A stretch of DNA of 42,033 bases from Symbiodinium natans (taxonomy: Eukaryota > Sar > Dinophyceae > Suessiales > Symbiodiniaceae). The position numbers and the translations under genes were made by a program. The stretch spans positions 105,001 through 147,033 of the forward strand of contig CAJNDS010000406.1 in the NCBI GenBank assembly GCA_905221605.1, given 5' to 3'. Shown here piece after piece: positions 16,186-27,220 of the stretch (position 1 is its first letter; each line of letters begins with the position of its first letter). The notes under the pieces were generated by a model, which worked only from the letters and a program-made list of their open reading frames with translations, was not told where the DNA came from and made no database searches.

Positions 16186-19100
16186 GAAGCAGGCAGAGGA
16201 GTTGGCCAAAGTCGCCAGCCCCAAGGAGCCCAAAGAGGAATCTGGCGAGACAGCCGAGGACTTCCACTATTGGTTCAGGATTTGAGAAACGGGGCCAGAA
16301 CTCTCTGCCACAGTGCGTGAAGTGTCTGCCCTGCTAGACTCCTGTGGCTGTTCCATCGTTTCTTCTTCGGGAAGGTTGTTGGGCCCTCAGTGAAACCTCC
16401 TCAGCTGAGACATTTTAAATGACTTAAATTGTAGTTGTCTCTTCCACTTCGTCGGGTTCCTCAGGTGCTGTTGTCCTGAAAGACTTGGTGTCCAAGCCAG
16501 AGAACAATGGCAAAAGAGCCACTATTGTTCGCACAGACCCCGGTCTTCGTTGACCATCTCCGGGTGAATCATGAGTCTCATGAGTCTTGGCTCAGCTCAG
16601 GCTTTCTTGATGACCAGCAGAAGTACCAGGTCACTTGAGTCCACACAAGAACCGCACATGACCTTAAGCAGCCAAGTACCAAGCAGCCTTCAATACGTAA
16701 ATAGATCATCATAGAGTTCTAGATTCCTAGATGGTCATCTGAATGTTAGTATCCGCAAGAGGCATATCTACAGCCCTCGCCCTTGCCGGTTAGTCCTAGT
16801 CCGAATTGTCACCGCAACAATCTTGGCTTGCTTTGGCATCCTTGGGACATGGGAAAACAATCAGACGCTCCAGGTGCTTAAAGCTTCATCTGGGATTTCT
16901 TTTGCTTGGGGACGTTTGGAGGTAAGCCTGGAGGGGCGCTTTGTGAAGCTCAAGCCGGAGAACGTTGAGGCTGCGTGCAGCTCTAGCTCCAGTATGAAAA
17001 TCTTCAAATTGATGCCTCTTACTTAGAATGTGACACATTTCCCAGGTTGTGGAGGATGCGGTCCCAAAACGCATGTGACTCATGGTCTTTCTCCTCTACT
17101 GGCACCCCGGCTGGCAGATGCGGAGATTTGCAAATTGCAAAGGACTACCGAAAAGCTTGGAGGAGGAGGAAGATGAGGATGTTGACGACCAGGAGATCGA
17201 AGCCAATGCGCAGGCTGCGAGATTAGCAGTTTCACAGTTTTGACTTTCACAATTTGGAGGGCACATGTTCTGCCTTTAGACATGCTCGGGGGGAGCTGGA
17301 CTGAGTCACCGCACCGCTGGTACTGCAGTCAGGAAAGATAGATCAAGCTGCGATTATGACTATTTGGGAGAGTGCCTGTCGTGTTGGCCGGTACGGGGTC
17401 CGACTGCAGTCATTTGGAGTTTCGCGTTGTAGCGGAGCTTGGGCCACTGAGATCCAGACATGCATTTCGAAGGTGAAGTCCCACGGTTTCCGCTACCAAC
17501 GCAGAAGGGATAGATAGGACAGCGAGAGAAATGGGAAGACTTGATTTTGGCAGTCAGAGACTTGTACGTGTGTGCAAGCCCACCGCTGCCTGAGAGAGCG
17601 AGGTAGTTGCCTGTTTTCAGAATCAAGACTTTATTGATTGTTGATCTCTTTGCTACTGCAGAAGGCGAGTGGAGCAGCATGTGTCATGCTCGTGGAGCAT
17701 GTGACTGGAGTTGTACGGAATGACGGTCCAGCCACAGTGGATACTAGGAAAGTATGGAAGAGGAAAGGGAATGTTCAGGAAAGGCAATGGCAAATGCAAA
17801 GGACCGATGGCAAGGGAAAGGAGGAAAACGAAAAAAGAAGAAGGATAAGGAAAGGGAGAAGGAAACGGAGAAGGGACAGGAGAAGGAAAATGAGAAGGAC
17901 AATGAGAAGGAAAAGGAGAAGGAAGAGGAAAAGGAGCAGCAGGGAGCAGCAGAAGGAAAAGGAGAAGGAGAAGGAAAAGGAAAGGGCAAACGAAAAGGCA
18001 CTAAAGGAAACATGGAAAAAGGCAATGATGTTTTTGTGGCCGATCTGGCCAGTGCTGTCGTGGAAGGTGATGAAGCAGAAGGAAAAGATCAGGATCAATA
18101 GTAGCAGCGGTTACTGCTGACTCTCTTCCGGAGAATGTGCCGGCTGTGAGCACTGTGAACTCGAAGACTGCTCGAGAACTCAAGATTGGAATGCTCGCGA
18201 ATTTCTTTGTTGGAGCAACCTTGTTTGCAAGGGCGGAAACCTGATCATCGGGGACACGAATAGTTGTTGATGTTCAGAAAATCCTCCCCCCCCCCTCCCC
18301 CCCGATGGTTTAAAAACATAGTTGATCGCAATTTTGCAGGCGGTTGCGAACGAAATGGCGAATGTGGGGGTGAAGCCGGCAGACGCTGACAAGTGCCTTG
18401 TCAGTGGCAGCCCTCTAATTCGTGGTCGTCCATGCATTTAGCTGGAAGTCCCGCTCTATCAAAGGCAAGAGGATTTCACAGCGTCTGCTGCTGGCATGTT
18501 TGGAAGACATGGTATCATGCTTCGCAAAAAGAGTTGGTGTGGGAATGTATGCCAGGACCGTGTGTGTCGATCCTTCCTTGCTGCCCAAAAGAGAGCAGGA
18601 GGTAGTCTTGCGCTTGATTCTCGCTGGACGCGTTTTGGATGTCTCTGGCACGTAGGAGGCAGAACAAGAGAGGGGGCGGAGCAGGTCACGCGAGTTTGCG
18701 CCCCAGGTTGGCCAGTTGCAGGCAGCTGAAGGAAGAGAGAGAACCTCCTAGGCGATGGCGTCAGGAGAAGCTGGAAGCCATTGCAGCACGGGTCGAAGCC
18801 AGCAAAGTGGAGGCCCGTGGACAGCTCACAACGTTTCTGTACGTTGCAAATCACTTTAGATTCTGAGCCAGGGCAAGCGATGTGGATGGGTTGCTTTGCT
18901 GCACGTGTGGTGACATGTGTCCACCCGGTTTACGAGAAGGAGATGGCATTGAAACGCTGCCAAGCTTCAGGGAAGGATTTGGATGTGGGCATCAAACTTG
19001 TTCACGCGTCCCAGAGTCAGCGACGAATAGGCTCAGACACGCAATTCAGCCAATTCCATTCAGGTTGTCTCTGGACCCCCGCCTGAAGTTGTGACAGAAG

Positions 19101-19723
19101 CCAAAGCTCAAAAGGTGCTCTTGCACGTGGCCAATGCCTTGCACCTGCAATCGTAGCAAACTCGGAACAGCTCTTCTGGTTGTGCCCGTCGAAAGGAGCC
19201 CGAGGAGTCAAGGGAAGACTTGATGAAGTTATCCGTCGGAGCCTTGGGTGGTTGGGTCAGTGGGAGGCTGCGCAGTGTCTTTGAGGAGGGAACACGTCAT
19301 CTGTCAAGCAGTCAGGGAAGTAATCAGGCCAGACTATGTAACTATATGCAAATTACGCGGTAGAACACTGGAGGATCTCCATCTCCCCTTGCGCCGCCTG
19401 CAGTTGCAGCTTAAACATCGCGTGCTGCTTTCAGTTCGTGGCTGTTGACCGCGCAAGTAATGCACCATTCTGACAATTTAGTAAGCAGGGCGATGCAGGG
19501 CGGACATGTCTTTGGGATCTGCAAACCACAGCACAGGCGTTGCACTTGGACTTCACACGCAAGCCTTGCGAACTAGTGCCGTATTGTTGTCAACAAATTC
19601 AGCCAGTTTGTGCAGCATCGTGTGCTGGCGCTCATCCGACAGGTGTCGAATCTGAAAAAGTTGCTGGTGAAGTTTGGGAAAACAGCGCGTGGTTGCATTG
19701 AGAAGAAGGACATGTTGTTTTGA
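16186..19723 (+). pseudogene. scattered coding-like segments, spliced host gene or its decaying remains
   Basis: Several short + strand stretches have protein-like composition, and some start directly after an AG. They are: 16186-16279 (KQAEELAKVASPKEPKEE...), about 16910-16975 (LEGRFVKLKPENVEAA), about 17130-17229 (LEEEEDEDVDDQEIEA...), 17754-18101 (Lys/Glu-rich), 18340-18438 (AVANEMANVGVKPADADK...), 18422-18655 (GKRISQRLLLACLEDMV...), about 18700-18866 (KLEAIAARVEASKVEARG...), 19064-19156 (GPPPEVVTEAKAQKVLLHV...) and 19577-19723 (VNKFSQFVQHRVLALIRQV...). They sit in different frames, and one neighbouring pair is too close for an intron. So it is either a many-exon gene with non-canonical introns or a pseudogene. 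I recognise no family and cannot join the exons safely. The giant element ends just upstream, so it may have inserted into this gene. Confidence 0.35.
17754..18101 (+). CDS. Lys/Glu-rich low-complexity open segment
   Basis: A 115-codon frame opens just after a possible acceptor (ACTAG at 17749). Its middle is a run of KEK/EKE repeats coded by an almost pure purine tract (GGAGAAGGAAAA type), then it ends in a more normal acidic tail (VFVADLASAVVEGDEAEGKDQDQ). It fits a charged linker exon of the gene discussed for 16-20 kb. Simple-sequence expansion in non-coding DNA would give the same picture, and two other frames are open through it too. Confidence 0.3.
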   Translation: MEEERECSGKAMANAKDRWQGKGGKRKKKKDKEREKETEKGQEKENEKDNEKEKEKEEEKEQQGAAEGKGEGEGKGKGKRKGTKGNMEKGNDVFVADLASAVVEGDEAEGKDQDQ

Positions 19724-20869
19724 TGTTGTTCGCGGTGCACAAGAAGACTCCACCTTCTTCGGCCAGGATTTCGTCGACCGATTGAAGCCGCCAAGATGAT
19801 GCGCACTCGCTTTCGCAGCGGAAAAGGTATGGGAGTCCGACTTACAGGACCTAGGACCTAGGCAACATTGGATGTTTGTAGCCGAAGAGGCCTCCAGTAA
19901 AGTGAGGCGGAGCGGTGAAACCTGTTCACACCACAAGGGCGCACAACAGGTCCCAGTCGATGTTTCCGGACTCCTGCCACGCACTGCCATGCTTTATCAA
20001 GCCGTGCCGCGTCGCACATGTCGACACATGCAGCGTCGCTTCCCAGACCTACGTGGTTCGCCACGCTTCGCACCCCATTGTTGCAATCGCACGTGCCCTG
20101 GCAATGAAAATCTCATGTGTGGACGTCATGAACCCCTCCAAGGCCGGAGTGGCATCTCACATTTTCGCACTTTTAGACGCCGTATTTTGACGCGATTCTA
20201 TATATTCACGCGACGTGCATCACGGTGTTCCGTCGAGCGTGTTGTGCGAGCTTTCGGTGTGATAGCTTCGCCACTCGCGCGCATGAGTGTTTAACTGCGG
20301 TGCCAGGGGGGTTGTACTGCCCAAGGAGTCGCCAATACTACCAGCAATTTGTCAAATTGGCTATGTCCCCGCAGTTTCTGGGCATTGCGGCACCGCTGCC
20401 CCCCTCACAACGGAAGGGCGCACGCAGCAAATGCTACTTAGCATCGTCTGAATCAGCCCTTTGGCCTGACGAGCTGGGTTAGCCGGCTGCGATAGCCCAT
20501 GGTTGTGCCCATCATCGTCCGAATGGTTTTTGCATCGCACAACCAGCCCGACCCGCGAAACAACAACGGACGGCGCCATCTGTAGACGTGCTGGTTGCGA
20601 TCAGGTCAGGTCAGCTTGTAAGCCCAAATCGACAATCCCCCGCCGCCTACGCCACCTTCACGTCGCTCTCAGATCTGGCCAAAGCGTAAACTCCAGCCTC
20701 TAAAATGCCAATCTTCCATTTGCGTCCAGTCCGTTTGGCCGATCCAACGGCAAACCAACGGCAAAACGAAAATCAATTTATCGTCCCAATGCTGTTGTGA
20801 ACGGCCTGTGCATCTTGCCCTAACATTGCAGCATAGTTCAGCGTACAGCACGCTCAACCATACGAGTAT
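19724..20869 (+). other. no recognisable gene
   Basis: I see no supported gene in this stretch. A + strand open frame at 19915-20190 carries a protein-like second half (HPIVAIARALAMKISCVDVM), but no family, start context or splice frame supports it. Confidence 0.4.
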
Positions 20870-21495
20870 CAGGCAAGGTCAGCACATGCTGTGCGTGCGC
20901 GGAACGCCCAGGTCTGCAAATGAAAATGTTCGCGACTGTGCAGCTGCGGCAGGTGGTCCAGCAGTTGACGTTCCGTGCGCGTGCATTCGTCTGCCCCTGC
21001 GCGGATACAGTCTGGATGGCCGATGGGCGACCACGCCTGGTTCGGTGATGGGCGACCACGCCTGGTTCGGTTATCGGCCCGCCAAACATCGTCGCAGAGT
21101 TCGGCGATCAACGGTCGTGTCCCGCGCATTGTGGGCGCGGCCTGGGGTGGTCACGACGTACAAGTCGTCCAAAAAGGCGACGAGGCTGTCATGAGGGTGC
21201 AAGGCCTCGGCCGGAGCGTCGTGTTGTCCAAGCGCGAACAATGCCGGGGCGAATGCGTCACCTTGCTTGCAACCGTCGGCCTGCCATATGTCGCGGCAGC
21301 GCCCTCCCGTACGTGGACGTCTGGCCATGAAAACAATCCGACGAAAGGAAGCAACTCTGGGGCCACCTGGCGCAGCTTCTTCAGGAAGGCTGCGCGGGAC
21401 ATGCAGTCGTAAGCGCTGCGGCCGTTGAGGGATACCACGACGAATGAGCGCAGCCAGGGCATCCGTCCAGGCTCTCGCGCCATGGCCACGGCTCG
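20870..21495 (-). pseudogene. LINE reverse transcriptase fragment, frameshifted
   Basis: Read on the minus strand it contains, in order, DALAAL, VVVSLNGRSAYDCMSRAAFLKKL, ELLPFV, DGCKQGDAFAPALFALGQHDA, FLDDLYVVTT (catalytic Asp pair intact), then IAELCDDVWRAD and TERQLLDHLPQLH. These pieces alternate between two or three frames, so the gene is dead. The order is the RT palm-to-thumb order of a LINE family that I associate with Symbiodiniaceae genomes (recall only). A 25-bp tandem duplication at 21022-21071 adds one of the frameshifts. Confidence 0.75.
21022..21071. repeat. 25-bp tandem duplication
   Basis: The 25-bp unit beginning GATGGGCGACCACG occurs twice back to back without mismatch. The length is not a multiple of three, so it shifts the frame of the minus-strand RT relic. 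Identical copies suggest a recent duplication. Confidence 0.85.
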
Positions 21496-22843
21496 CGCTA
21501 CGGTTGCGGGACTTTGACTTTGACTTTGAGACGCAGACTGTCCAAGAGTCTTCGCATGGCACTTTACCGGTGGCCTCTTCATGAGGGGCCGGAACCGGCA
21601 CGGTGCGGAAGCGATCGGAATGCCGGTCACATGCCTCCGTAGCACTCGAGCAAGGCCTCCGGCACAGGTGCAAGCAAGTACCCATCCATCTGACGTGGAC
21701 ACGCGCACTGCTGGGCAGCCCCGCAAGGGTCTCAGAAAAAACATTCCATCAATCCATCCAATTTGACAATCAACGGTTGAATCATGGCAGCGCCGTTATC
21801 AGTGAAGGCACTCAAACACTCAGGCGCCGAAGCCGAAGAAGCCCCAACCACCCAACGAACCCTGAACAACCCCCGTGCATGCCACACATCACATCACATG
21901 GAGAGGCTGCACGCGGCGCTGACACGCATGTGATTCAGGATTCAGCGCGCAAGGGAAACGATCGCCCTGGCTGGGCATCATTAGCGGCTGCATGCAGAAA
22001 GAGCACAGACGCACGTTCACTGAGTTTGTCAGCGGGCTGTATGAGCACTGACCGTCGGTTATCTTCGGTCACTCTCACAGTCCCTGTGCTGTCGACAAGT
22101 GCAGACCTGTAGTGACCTGACTTCGCGCAAAGCGGAGGCCAAGGCTCGGACGCTGAGGTGGGGAAGCTGGGGCAGGGCGGCCCGCAAACTGCACGCCCCA
22201 CGCTTGTCGGTTTAACTGGGCTGCCTTGGTAAGAAAGCGGTTGATTCTCGTGGAACTTGCATCGTGTCACGCCCGGCTCGAACTTGCGGCTCGCCGACCC
22301 CCCACACAGGCCAGCGAATAGGCGGCCTCCCGCCAGAGCCCGCCCAGCCGTGCCGTGCGACGGGTTGTCGATGCAGTCGGACGCCGATGCCGCCGAAACA
22401 TTCCGACACGTTCATTGCAACATGCTCGGCGTCCGCGCCGGTGACCCCGTGTTGCGTATGCTTGAATGCCCTTGCTCCACTGCTCCCACATGGCCGGGAC
22501 GTTTCTTGCCGCAGCCATCCGCAGCCGTTCCCAACGCGTGCGCGGCATCAGCTGCATCTTGAGTGCCTCGCTCCGTTCCGTGTGCAGGCGTCACGCCCAT
22601 CTGACTTGCTGTGCACACCCCCGTGCCACCACGGTCGCTGCCCCGCGTGCGAGCCAAGACGATGGTGATGTTGCATGCGCTACAGGTTTCTGTCCGGAAC
22701 AGTGCGCAAGCCCGCGATGCGGCTGTTGCAACACACGAGCAGCGGGGTCCCGCGACCCTGTGCGGTTTGCTCGTTGTTGCCACAGGGATTGGTCGCAACA
22801 CTGTTGCAACCTGCAAAGCGAGGACTACCTCGAGCTGTTGGCG
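21496..22843. other. no intact gene, GC-rich LINE-derived or anonymous sequence
   Basis: Overlapping short frames on both strands are compositional shadows of a GC-rich stretch. It lies between a minus-strand RT relic and a plus-strand RT relic. Some of it may be eroded LINE sequence, but I can match no block with confidence. Confidence 0.4.
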
Positions 22844-23384
22844 CATGCTCGCGCTACGCGCCCCTTCCGGTACGCGCTCCAGGGGCTGGGTCTGACGCTT
22901 TGGCTGGCCAAGTGCGCGCCGTGCTGGAGCTCCACCCAGACGGCACGCTTGTGTCCCTCGACGGCCGCAGCGCGTATGACACCATCTTGCGGGCGTCGTT
23001 CCTCACCGCGCTTCGCGACGTCGCGCCGGAACTCTTGCCCTTCGTGCGGTTGTTTTACGGGCAGCCCTCCGCCTGTTGCTGGTGGGATTGCCACGGTCGC
23101 TGCCGCGAGATCAGCCAGGGGGAGGGATGTGAGCAGGGGGATCCCCTAGCCCCTGCCCTGTCTTCCCTTGGCCACGGCGGTCTCCAGGCGGCCGCATCCC
23201 ATTTGCAGTCGCACGAACGCCTGCTGGCCTTCCTCGGCGGCTTATATATCCTTACACACGACCCGGAGCGTGCTCGCCCCGCACGCGATGCTGTCGTGGG
23301 AGCCGTCGAGACCCATTGCGGCATAGCATCCAACGAGGGCAAAACCAGGGTCTTCCGCTTCGCCGCCGGGGGGCGTCGCTGACC
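22844..23384 (+). pseudogene. LINE reverse transcriptase fragment with mutated catalytic site
   Basis: Plus-strand pieces RPFRYALQG (one frame), then SDALAGQVRAVLELHPD, GTLVSLDGRSAYD, DVAPELLPFVRLFYGQPS, GEGCEQGDPLAPAL, ERLLAFLGGLYILT, and ETHCGIASNEGKTRVF. It belongs to the same family as the minus-strand relic at 20.9-21.5 kb. The catalytic box reads FLGG where FLDD is expected, so both Asp residues are lost, and a frameshift lies near 22890. After 23390 the similarity to the family fades. Confidence 0.78.
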
Positions 23385-23440
23385 TGGGGGAGGAGTTGCG
23401 AGGGGACCAGCCCCAGCTGCGCGCGGCGAATCTGCACAAA

Positions 23441-23620
23441 CAAGTCTTGCGCCAAGCGTTTGGTGCAGTTCTTGTAGACAGAAGTTAGTCGAGCACCACG
23501 AGCAGCGCCTTCAACAGCATGGGGGACGCATGATGCAATAATTCTGCAAACAGGTCCGAACTCGTCAGATGCTTTCCCGTGCTTCAAACGACGAACTGCT
23601 GCGGCAAGTTCCTCTGAACG
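23441..23620 (-). pseudogene. fragment of a second LINE family, RT N-terminal fingers
   Basis: The minus strand reads FRSEELAAAVRRLKHGKASDEFG and on to VYKNC. The EEL..A...LK.GKA.DE pattern is the block that opens the RT of many LINEs. It is wedged between plus-strand pieces of the other family, so it is an inverted insertion or rearrangement. Confidence 0.55.
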
Positions 23621-23640
23621 AAATGGTTGGGGCTGGCGCG

Positions 23641-23796
23641 CGATGCTTGGCCCAAGCTGAGGCTGCTCGGGCGCCACTGCGTACAGAAGGCTGGGAAGCG
23701 TGCCCCCACTGGCATGAGTTGACTGGAGGCATTCTGGGGCCCCCTAACCCGGACGTAGGCCTCGGTGACTGGCCGTATGACTGCAGTTTTTTTGGG
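23641..23796 (+). pseudogene. LINE linker fragment between RT and C-terminal domain
   Basis: The plus strand reads LAQAEAARAPLRTEGWEACP and on to GLGDWPYD. The E-GW-CP-W then GDWP spacing recurs at 24.07-24.3 kb in a second copy, so both are pieces of the same family region. It is cut abruptly at the GDWP block. Confidence 0.6.
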
Positions 23797-23975
23797 ACCA
23801 ATCTCGGCCGCAGTCAGCACCTGGCGTGCACGCGAGACCTCACCTTTGCGAACCTTAGCACAGGCCAATTCGCGTTTGCGCTCGACCACTTCCTCCGGCG
23901 AGAGGAGTGTTTCTTGCCCGCCGGAGGGGGTATGGTGCCGGGCTGATTGGAGCAAGGACTGCCATGCTCCGCGCT
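23794..23975 (-). pseudogene. inverted LINE fragment, region just before RT
   Basis: The minus strand reads RGAWQSLLQSA, then LLSPEEVVERKRELACAKV and KGEVSRARQVLTAAEIGP. I associate this block with the region upstream of the RT in the same LINE family as the neighbours (recall). It sits in opposite orientation exactly where the plus-strand linker copy is interrupted. Confidence 0.55.
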
Positions 23976-24072
23976 GGAAAGCCTCGGCTCGGCCCAGCAG
24001 CTCCGCCCGCCCCTGCGCGCCTCGCTGCTTCGGGTGCGCGAGCAGCATGCGCGGCGCGAGCAGAGATCGGGG

Positions 24073-25490
24073 ACGACGCGCACTGTTTCGCAGAGGCAGC
24101 GCATGCGCGTCGCACCTTACAGGACCAGGCTGGAGCATGCTGGAGCCACTGCCCCACGTGGAGCATGCTCCTCGACGGCGCTCGCCCCGCCCCACCTGAG
24201 GCGCCAGGTGCCGGAGACTGGCCGCATGGCTGGCAGCGCTCATCGCGGATCCTTACCGTGCACTCTCGCGATCGCGTGCTTTTGCCTTCCTTGCCGATTT
24301 TCGCATCCTGGAGGGATGTGTGGCTGCGGCGCTGTGAAGCGGCAGGTGTGCATGGAGTTGAGCAGTTTGCTGACGCTGCCTTCTTGCAGCTGCTCTTTAC
24401 GCCGCATGACCGGCGCAACTCCATTAGTCTCATGTCTGCCCACTTGAGCTTTGTGGCAGCCGTGTGTCAAGCCCAGCGTTCCCTGCTGGACGGTCTGAGC
24501 GTGTAATTCTGAACGCTGTTAGTTTGAGTTATGTTTCGTTGTACATCGCGATCTGTACATTTGTTTCACTTGGTAGTTAGTCGCTGACCGCTGGACGGTT
24601 GCTTGAGGACTCGTGCTGCTGCCGCCCTGTTCGCGCGCACTTCTTCGCTCTCAGGCGGGACCTCGTGCCGGTGCATGGCTCACCGCCATACCGTGCGACG
24701 AAGTAAGCCGCATCCCGCCACAAGCGATGCAAATTGCCCTGCGGCGTCGCCTACGGCTGCCTCTACGTCTTTGCCCCGGACGCTGCGGCCCCAACCCGGG
24801 ATGTGGTGGCGTCGTCGAGCGTTATGGCGACCATGCCCTCGCTTGCCCGAGGACAGGCTTGTTGGCCAGACGCCCTAAAGTCGTCGAGCGCACGTGGGTC
24901 CGCGTGGCACGAGAGGCCGTCGGCGCCGAAGGTCAGGTCGTGCCACAGCAGTGGCTCTTTGTGGACGACCGCCGCCGCCTTGAACGGGGCCACCGCCAAC
25001 GGAGGAGCGCTGTGCTGCGACGCAACACTCGTGTCTCCTTTAACCAGAACGGGTCATCCACATCCATGCGCCGTGGAGGTGGACGGTGCCGTGCTGCAGG
25101 TCGCGGAGCGACGCAAGCGCCGCACGTACCCCGAACTCGCGAGGGGCGGCCCGCAGAAGCTAGTGGTCCTAGGCTCCGAGATAGGAGGCCGCAGCACTTT
25201 GTTCGCGACCTCGTCCGGCTCCGCGCTCTACGTGCGCCGCCTGCCGTGCGCGCTGCGGCGTCCTCCGGCTGGGCAAGACGCTGGTGGGGAGCCCTTTCCG
25301 TTGCGGTCCAGCTCGCCGTTGCGAGCACAGCCTTGGGCCGAGCGTGGCCGGCTGCGCCACTGCCTGGGCCGAGCGACGGCCCTGCACTGGACCGCGTGCT
25401 CGACCTCACCACCAATGAAGGGCCGGGCCTAGCCTCCTGCCCCTGCGTCCCTAAACCGGGACCGCCCGCTGTGGTAGTAGCTCGACCAAC
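24073..25490 (+). pseudogene. LINE C-terminal region, frameshifted, with a 300-bp interruption
   Basis: The first part (to about 24300) reads CPTWSMLLDGARPAPPEAPG, GDWPHGWQ and DRVLLPSL. The second part resumes near 24606 with LLRSQAGPRAGAWLTAIP, MQIALRRRLRLPL, CGPNPGCGG, GDHALACPRTGLL and WVRVAREAVG. Then, in other frames, it reads DDRRRLE, GALCCDATLVSPLTRTGHPH, AERRKRRTYPEL, VLGSEIGGR and ARRWWGALSVAVQLAVA. The CxxxxGCGG and GDHALAC block plus D-R-R-R-L and DATL motifs resemble the Cys-rich and nuclease-like C-terminus of this LINE family. At least two frameshifts kill it. Bases of about 24300-24605 do not belong to the family and may be a small insertion. Confidence 0.75.
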
Positions 25491-26327
25491 GTAGCTCTGG
25501 CACCGTGTTGCAGTCCGAAAACGGCGAGAAAAAAAAACAGAAATCATGGCAAATCTGCGACCGTGCAGATTGAACATCAAGACAAGAATATGCATGGAAA
25601 GAAATGTCTTCAGCTTCATGGCACCATTTGCGACACAGACCAATGCCCACACTTTTACTCCGCAACCCGCCACTGAGGAATAGTTTGTTTTGCTTTGCTG
25701 TGAGGAACACCTCCTCGGATTCACCACGCCACGTTTCGGATATGAATAACACATCAAACTCCACATTGTCGATCTCAACCAAGAAATCATCATATCTGGA
25801 TGGGTCACGAATGCTCTGTACATTTTTGGAAATAATTCGTAAGCGAAGAAATGGGCCTGCGTCCTGATTTGCACGTTTAGTGGAAGCAAACTTTCCATGG
25901 TGCACATCTGTGCTGCGAAAATGGGGACCTGTTTCGAGTTCACCCGGACGACTATTTTGAACATCTTGTAGCTGGCAATGACGTCTTTTTGGGGAAAACC
26001 GCCGAGCTCAATCAAGAAGTTTTTGAGCTTGCTGACGGCTTTCAACCGGCTTCGCTCTCCACGAGAGCGGTTCTCTGATGCCCAAAGTTTCGCTTCCTGC
26101 ATGCCTTTATGCTTCTTCTGCGAGCGAATGAACTTGAAAGCCTGCTGTGGTGAAGTAAATTGAACCAATGCCAGTGCGGATTCGGCGTCCGTCACGTTGA
26201 CATCTTGGAACCCGTCGACATGTGCCAGCAACTCGCGCAGTAAAGTTTCCGCCCCCGCAACAACCTGTTCCCGGAAAACGCCGATCACGACAACTGATTT
26301 GTCCTCGTCGTCCGTATCCTTCGGCAC
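25429..26327 (-). pseudogene. LINE 5' region: RRM-like ORF1 part and apurinic-type endonuclease N-terminus
   Basis: The minus strand first reads a charged frame with VVVIGVFREQVVAGAETLL, ALVQFTSPQQAFKFI and SRLKAVSKLKNFLIELGG, laid out like an RNA-recognition fold. A shift in frame near 25900 then gives FLRLRIISKNVQSIRD, DDFLVEIDNVEFDVLFISET and LSGGLRSKSVG. The S-x-NVQSI ... FDVL-ISETW pattern is the start of the exonuclease-endonuclease-phosphatase domain of LINEs (Asn and Glu of the active site). It stops before the rest of the nuclease and the RT, so it is truncated. Confidence 0.68.
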
Positions 26328-26434
26328 TACGGAGAGAGAGACGGGTCCTTGAACGATCGTGTGTCACGATCAGAAAGAACTGAAAGTGAGACAATATGTA
26401 CATGATCAAACACAAACATCAAGGAATGCGACGT

Positions 26435-26454
26435 GAGTAAGTAAGTAAGTAAGT
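26435..26454. repeat. (GTAA)n microsatellite, LINE tail
   Basis: About five GAGTAAGTAAG-type units. On the minus strand this is (CTTA)n lying directly after the 3' region of the LINE fragment at 26455-27150, as expected for the tail of a non-LTR insertion. Confidence 0.75.
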
Positions 26455-27150
26455 CCTGCATGCCCGTAGGCGGCCTCTTAGAGGAGCAGGCAAAGAACGC
26501 AACTTTACATGGTGTCAAACTGCATTTGAGCATGACGTCACGTCAATGTTAGAATCATTCTAAACATCGACGGCTTTTGACGAATCATCTTTGTTCAATT
26601 TTCTCAATGCTGTACAAAATCAATGAATGCACCCCGCGCGATGTCAAAGAAATTTGTCACGTACTCAGTCCAACAGGTATTTCCATTGAAACGCGCAAAA
26701 GCTTCAAGCTGCGTGTACCAACAATCGCGAGGTCTACCAGGAACGCGAAATCCATTTGGCGACCAACTCATCGCACGCTTCACCCACCTGTTTGCTGGCA
26801 ACTTTGCCACATGATGTGCGAAATTCCAATAGCCATGGATGCATTTGTAAGACCAGCTCTGCAAGTTTAACGTTTGAGTCATCTGCTGGACATGTTGATT
26901 CCATTCGTGCAGTACCTCATGCCAGGGTAACGACCAATCAAGTCCCCAAGGCGGTCCAACCATGATTCTAAGCAATCGTCGCCATTCTGAATCCAGTTTG
27001 CGAAGATGATGCTGCCGTACTTTGCGATGCCCGGCACCAAAACATGCAACCGGTGTCACTACAGCTTCGAAAAATTTTACCCGAAGGGCCAATGGGACGT
27101 GAATCAACCATATCAAACCAACAATTTCGACATGAGTTAAGTAAGCATGA
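26455..27150 (-). mobile_element. 5'-truncated LINE insertion (C-terminal region, 3' UTR and tail)
   Basis: The minus strand carries an open frame of about 170 codons (27116-26604): FFEAVVTPVACFGAGHRK, LDSEWRRLLRIMVGPP, DWSLPWHEVLHEWN, YWNFAHHVAKLPANRW and GRPRDCWYTQLEAF. This is the post-RT region of a LINE family, with the VGPP-x-G-x-DW and PWHE blocks intact. It is followed by a 3' region and the (CTTA)n tail. It is long and free of stops, unlike most nearby relics, so it is probably young. It lies between two pieces that could be one older ORF1/endonuclease copy on the same strand, which suggests a nested insertion. Confidence 0.7.
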
Positions 27151-27220
27151 CAATGTCAAGACACTACTAACATTTAGACGCAGATATATACTGTGTGAGA
27201 ACGCCACTCAGGAAGTGCAC

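Noticed and set aside
18286-18303. C-rich run as a structural element
   Set aside because: It is a simple homopolymer-like tract (C run with one T) with no partner sequence or gene context.
24933-25428. C-terminal half of the 464-codon minus-strand frame
   Set aside because: It is antisense to the recognisable plus-strand LINE C-terminal blocks (DATLVSPLTRTGHPH and others), so it is a shadow; only the part above about 25900 looks real.
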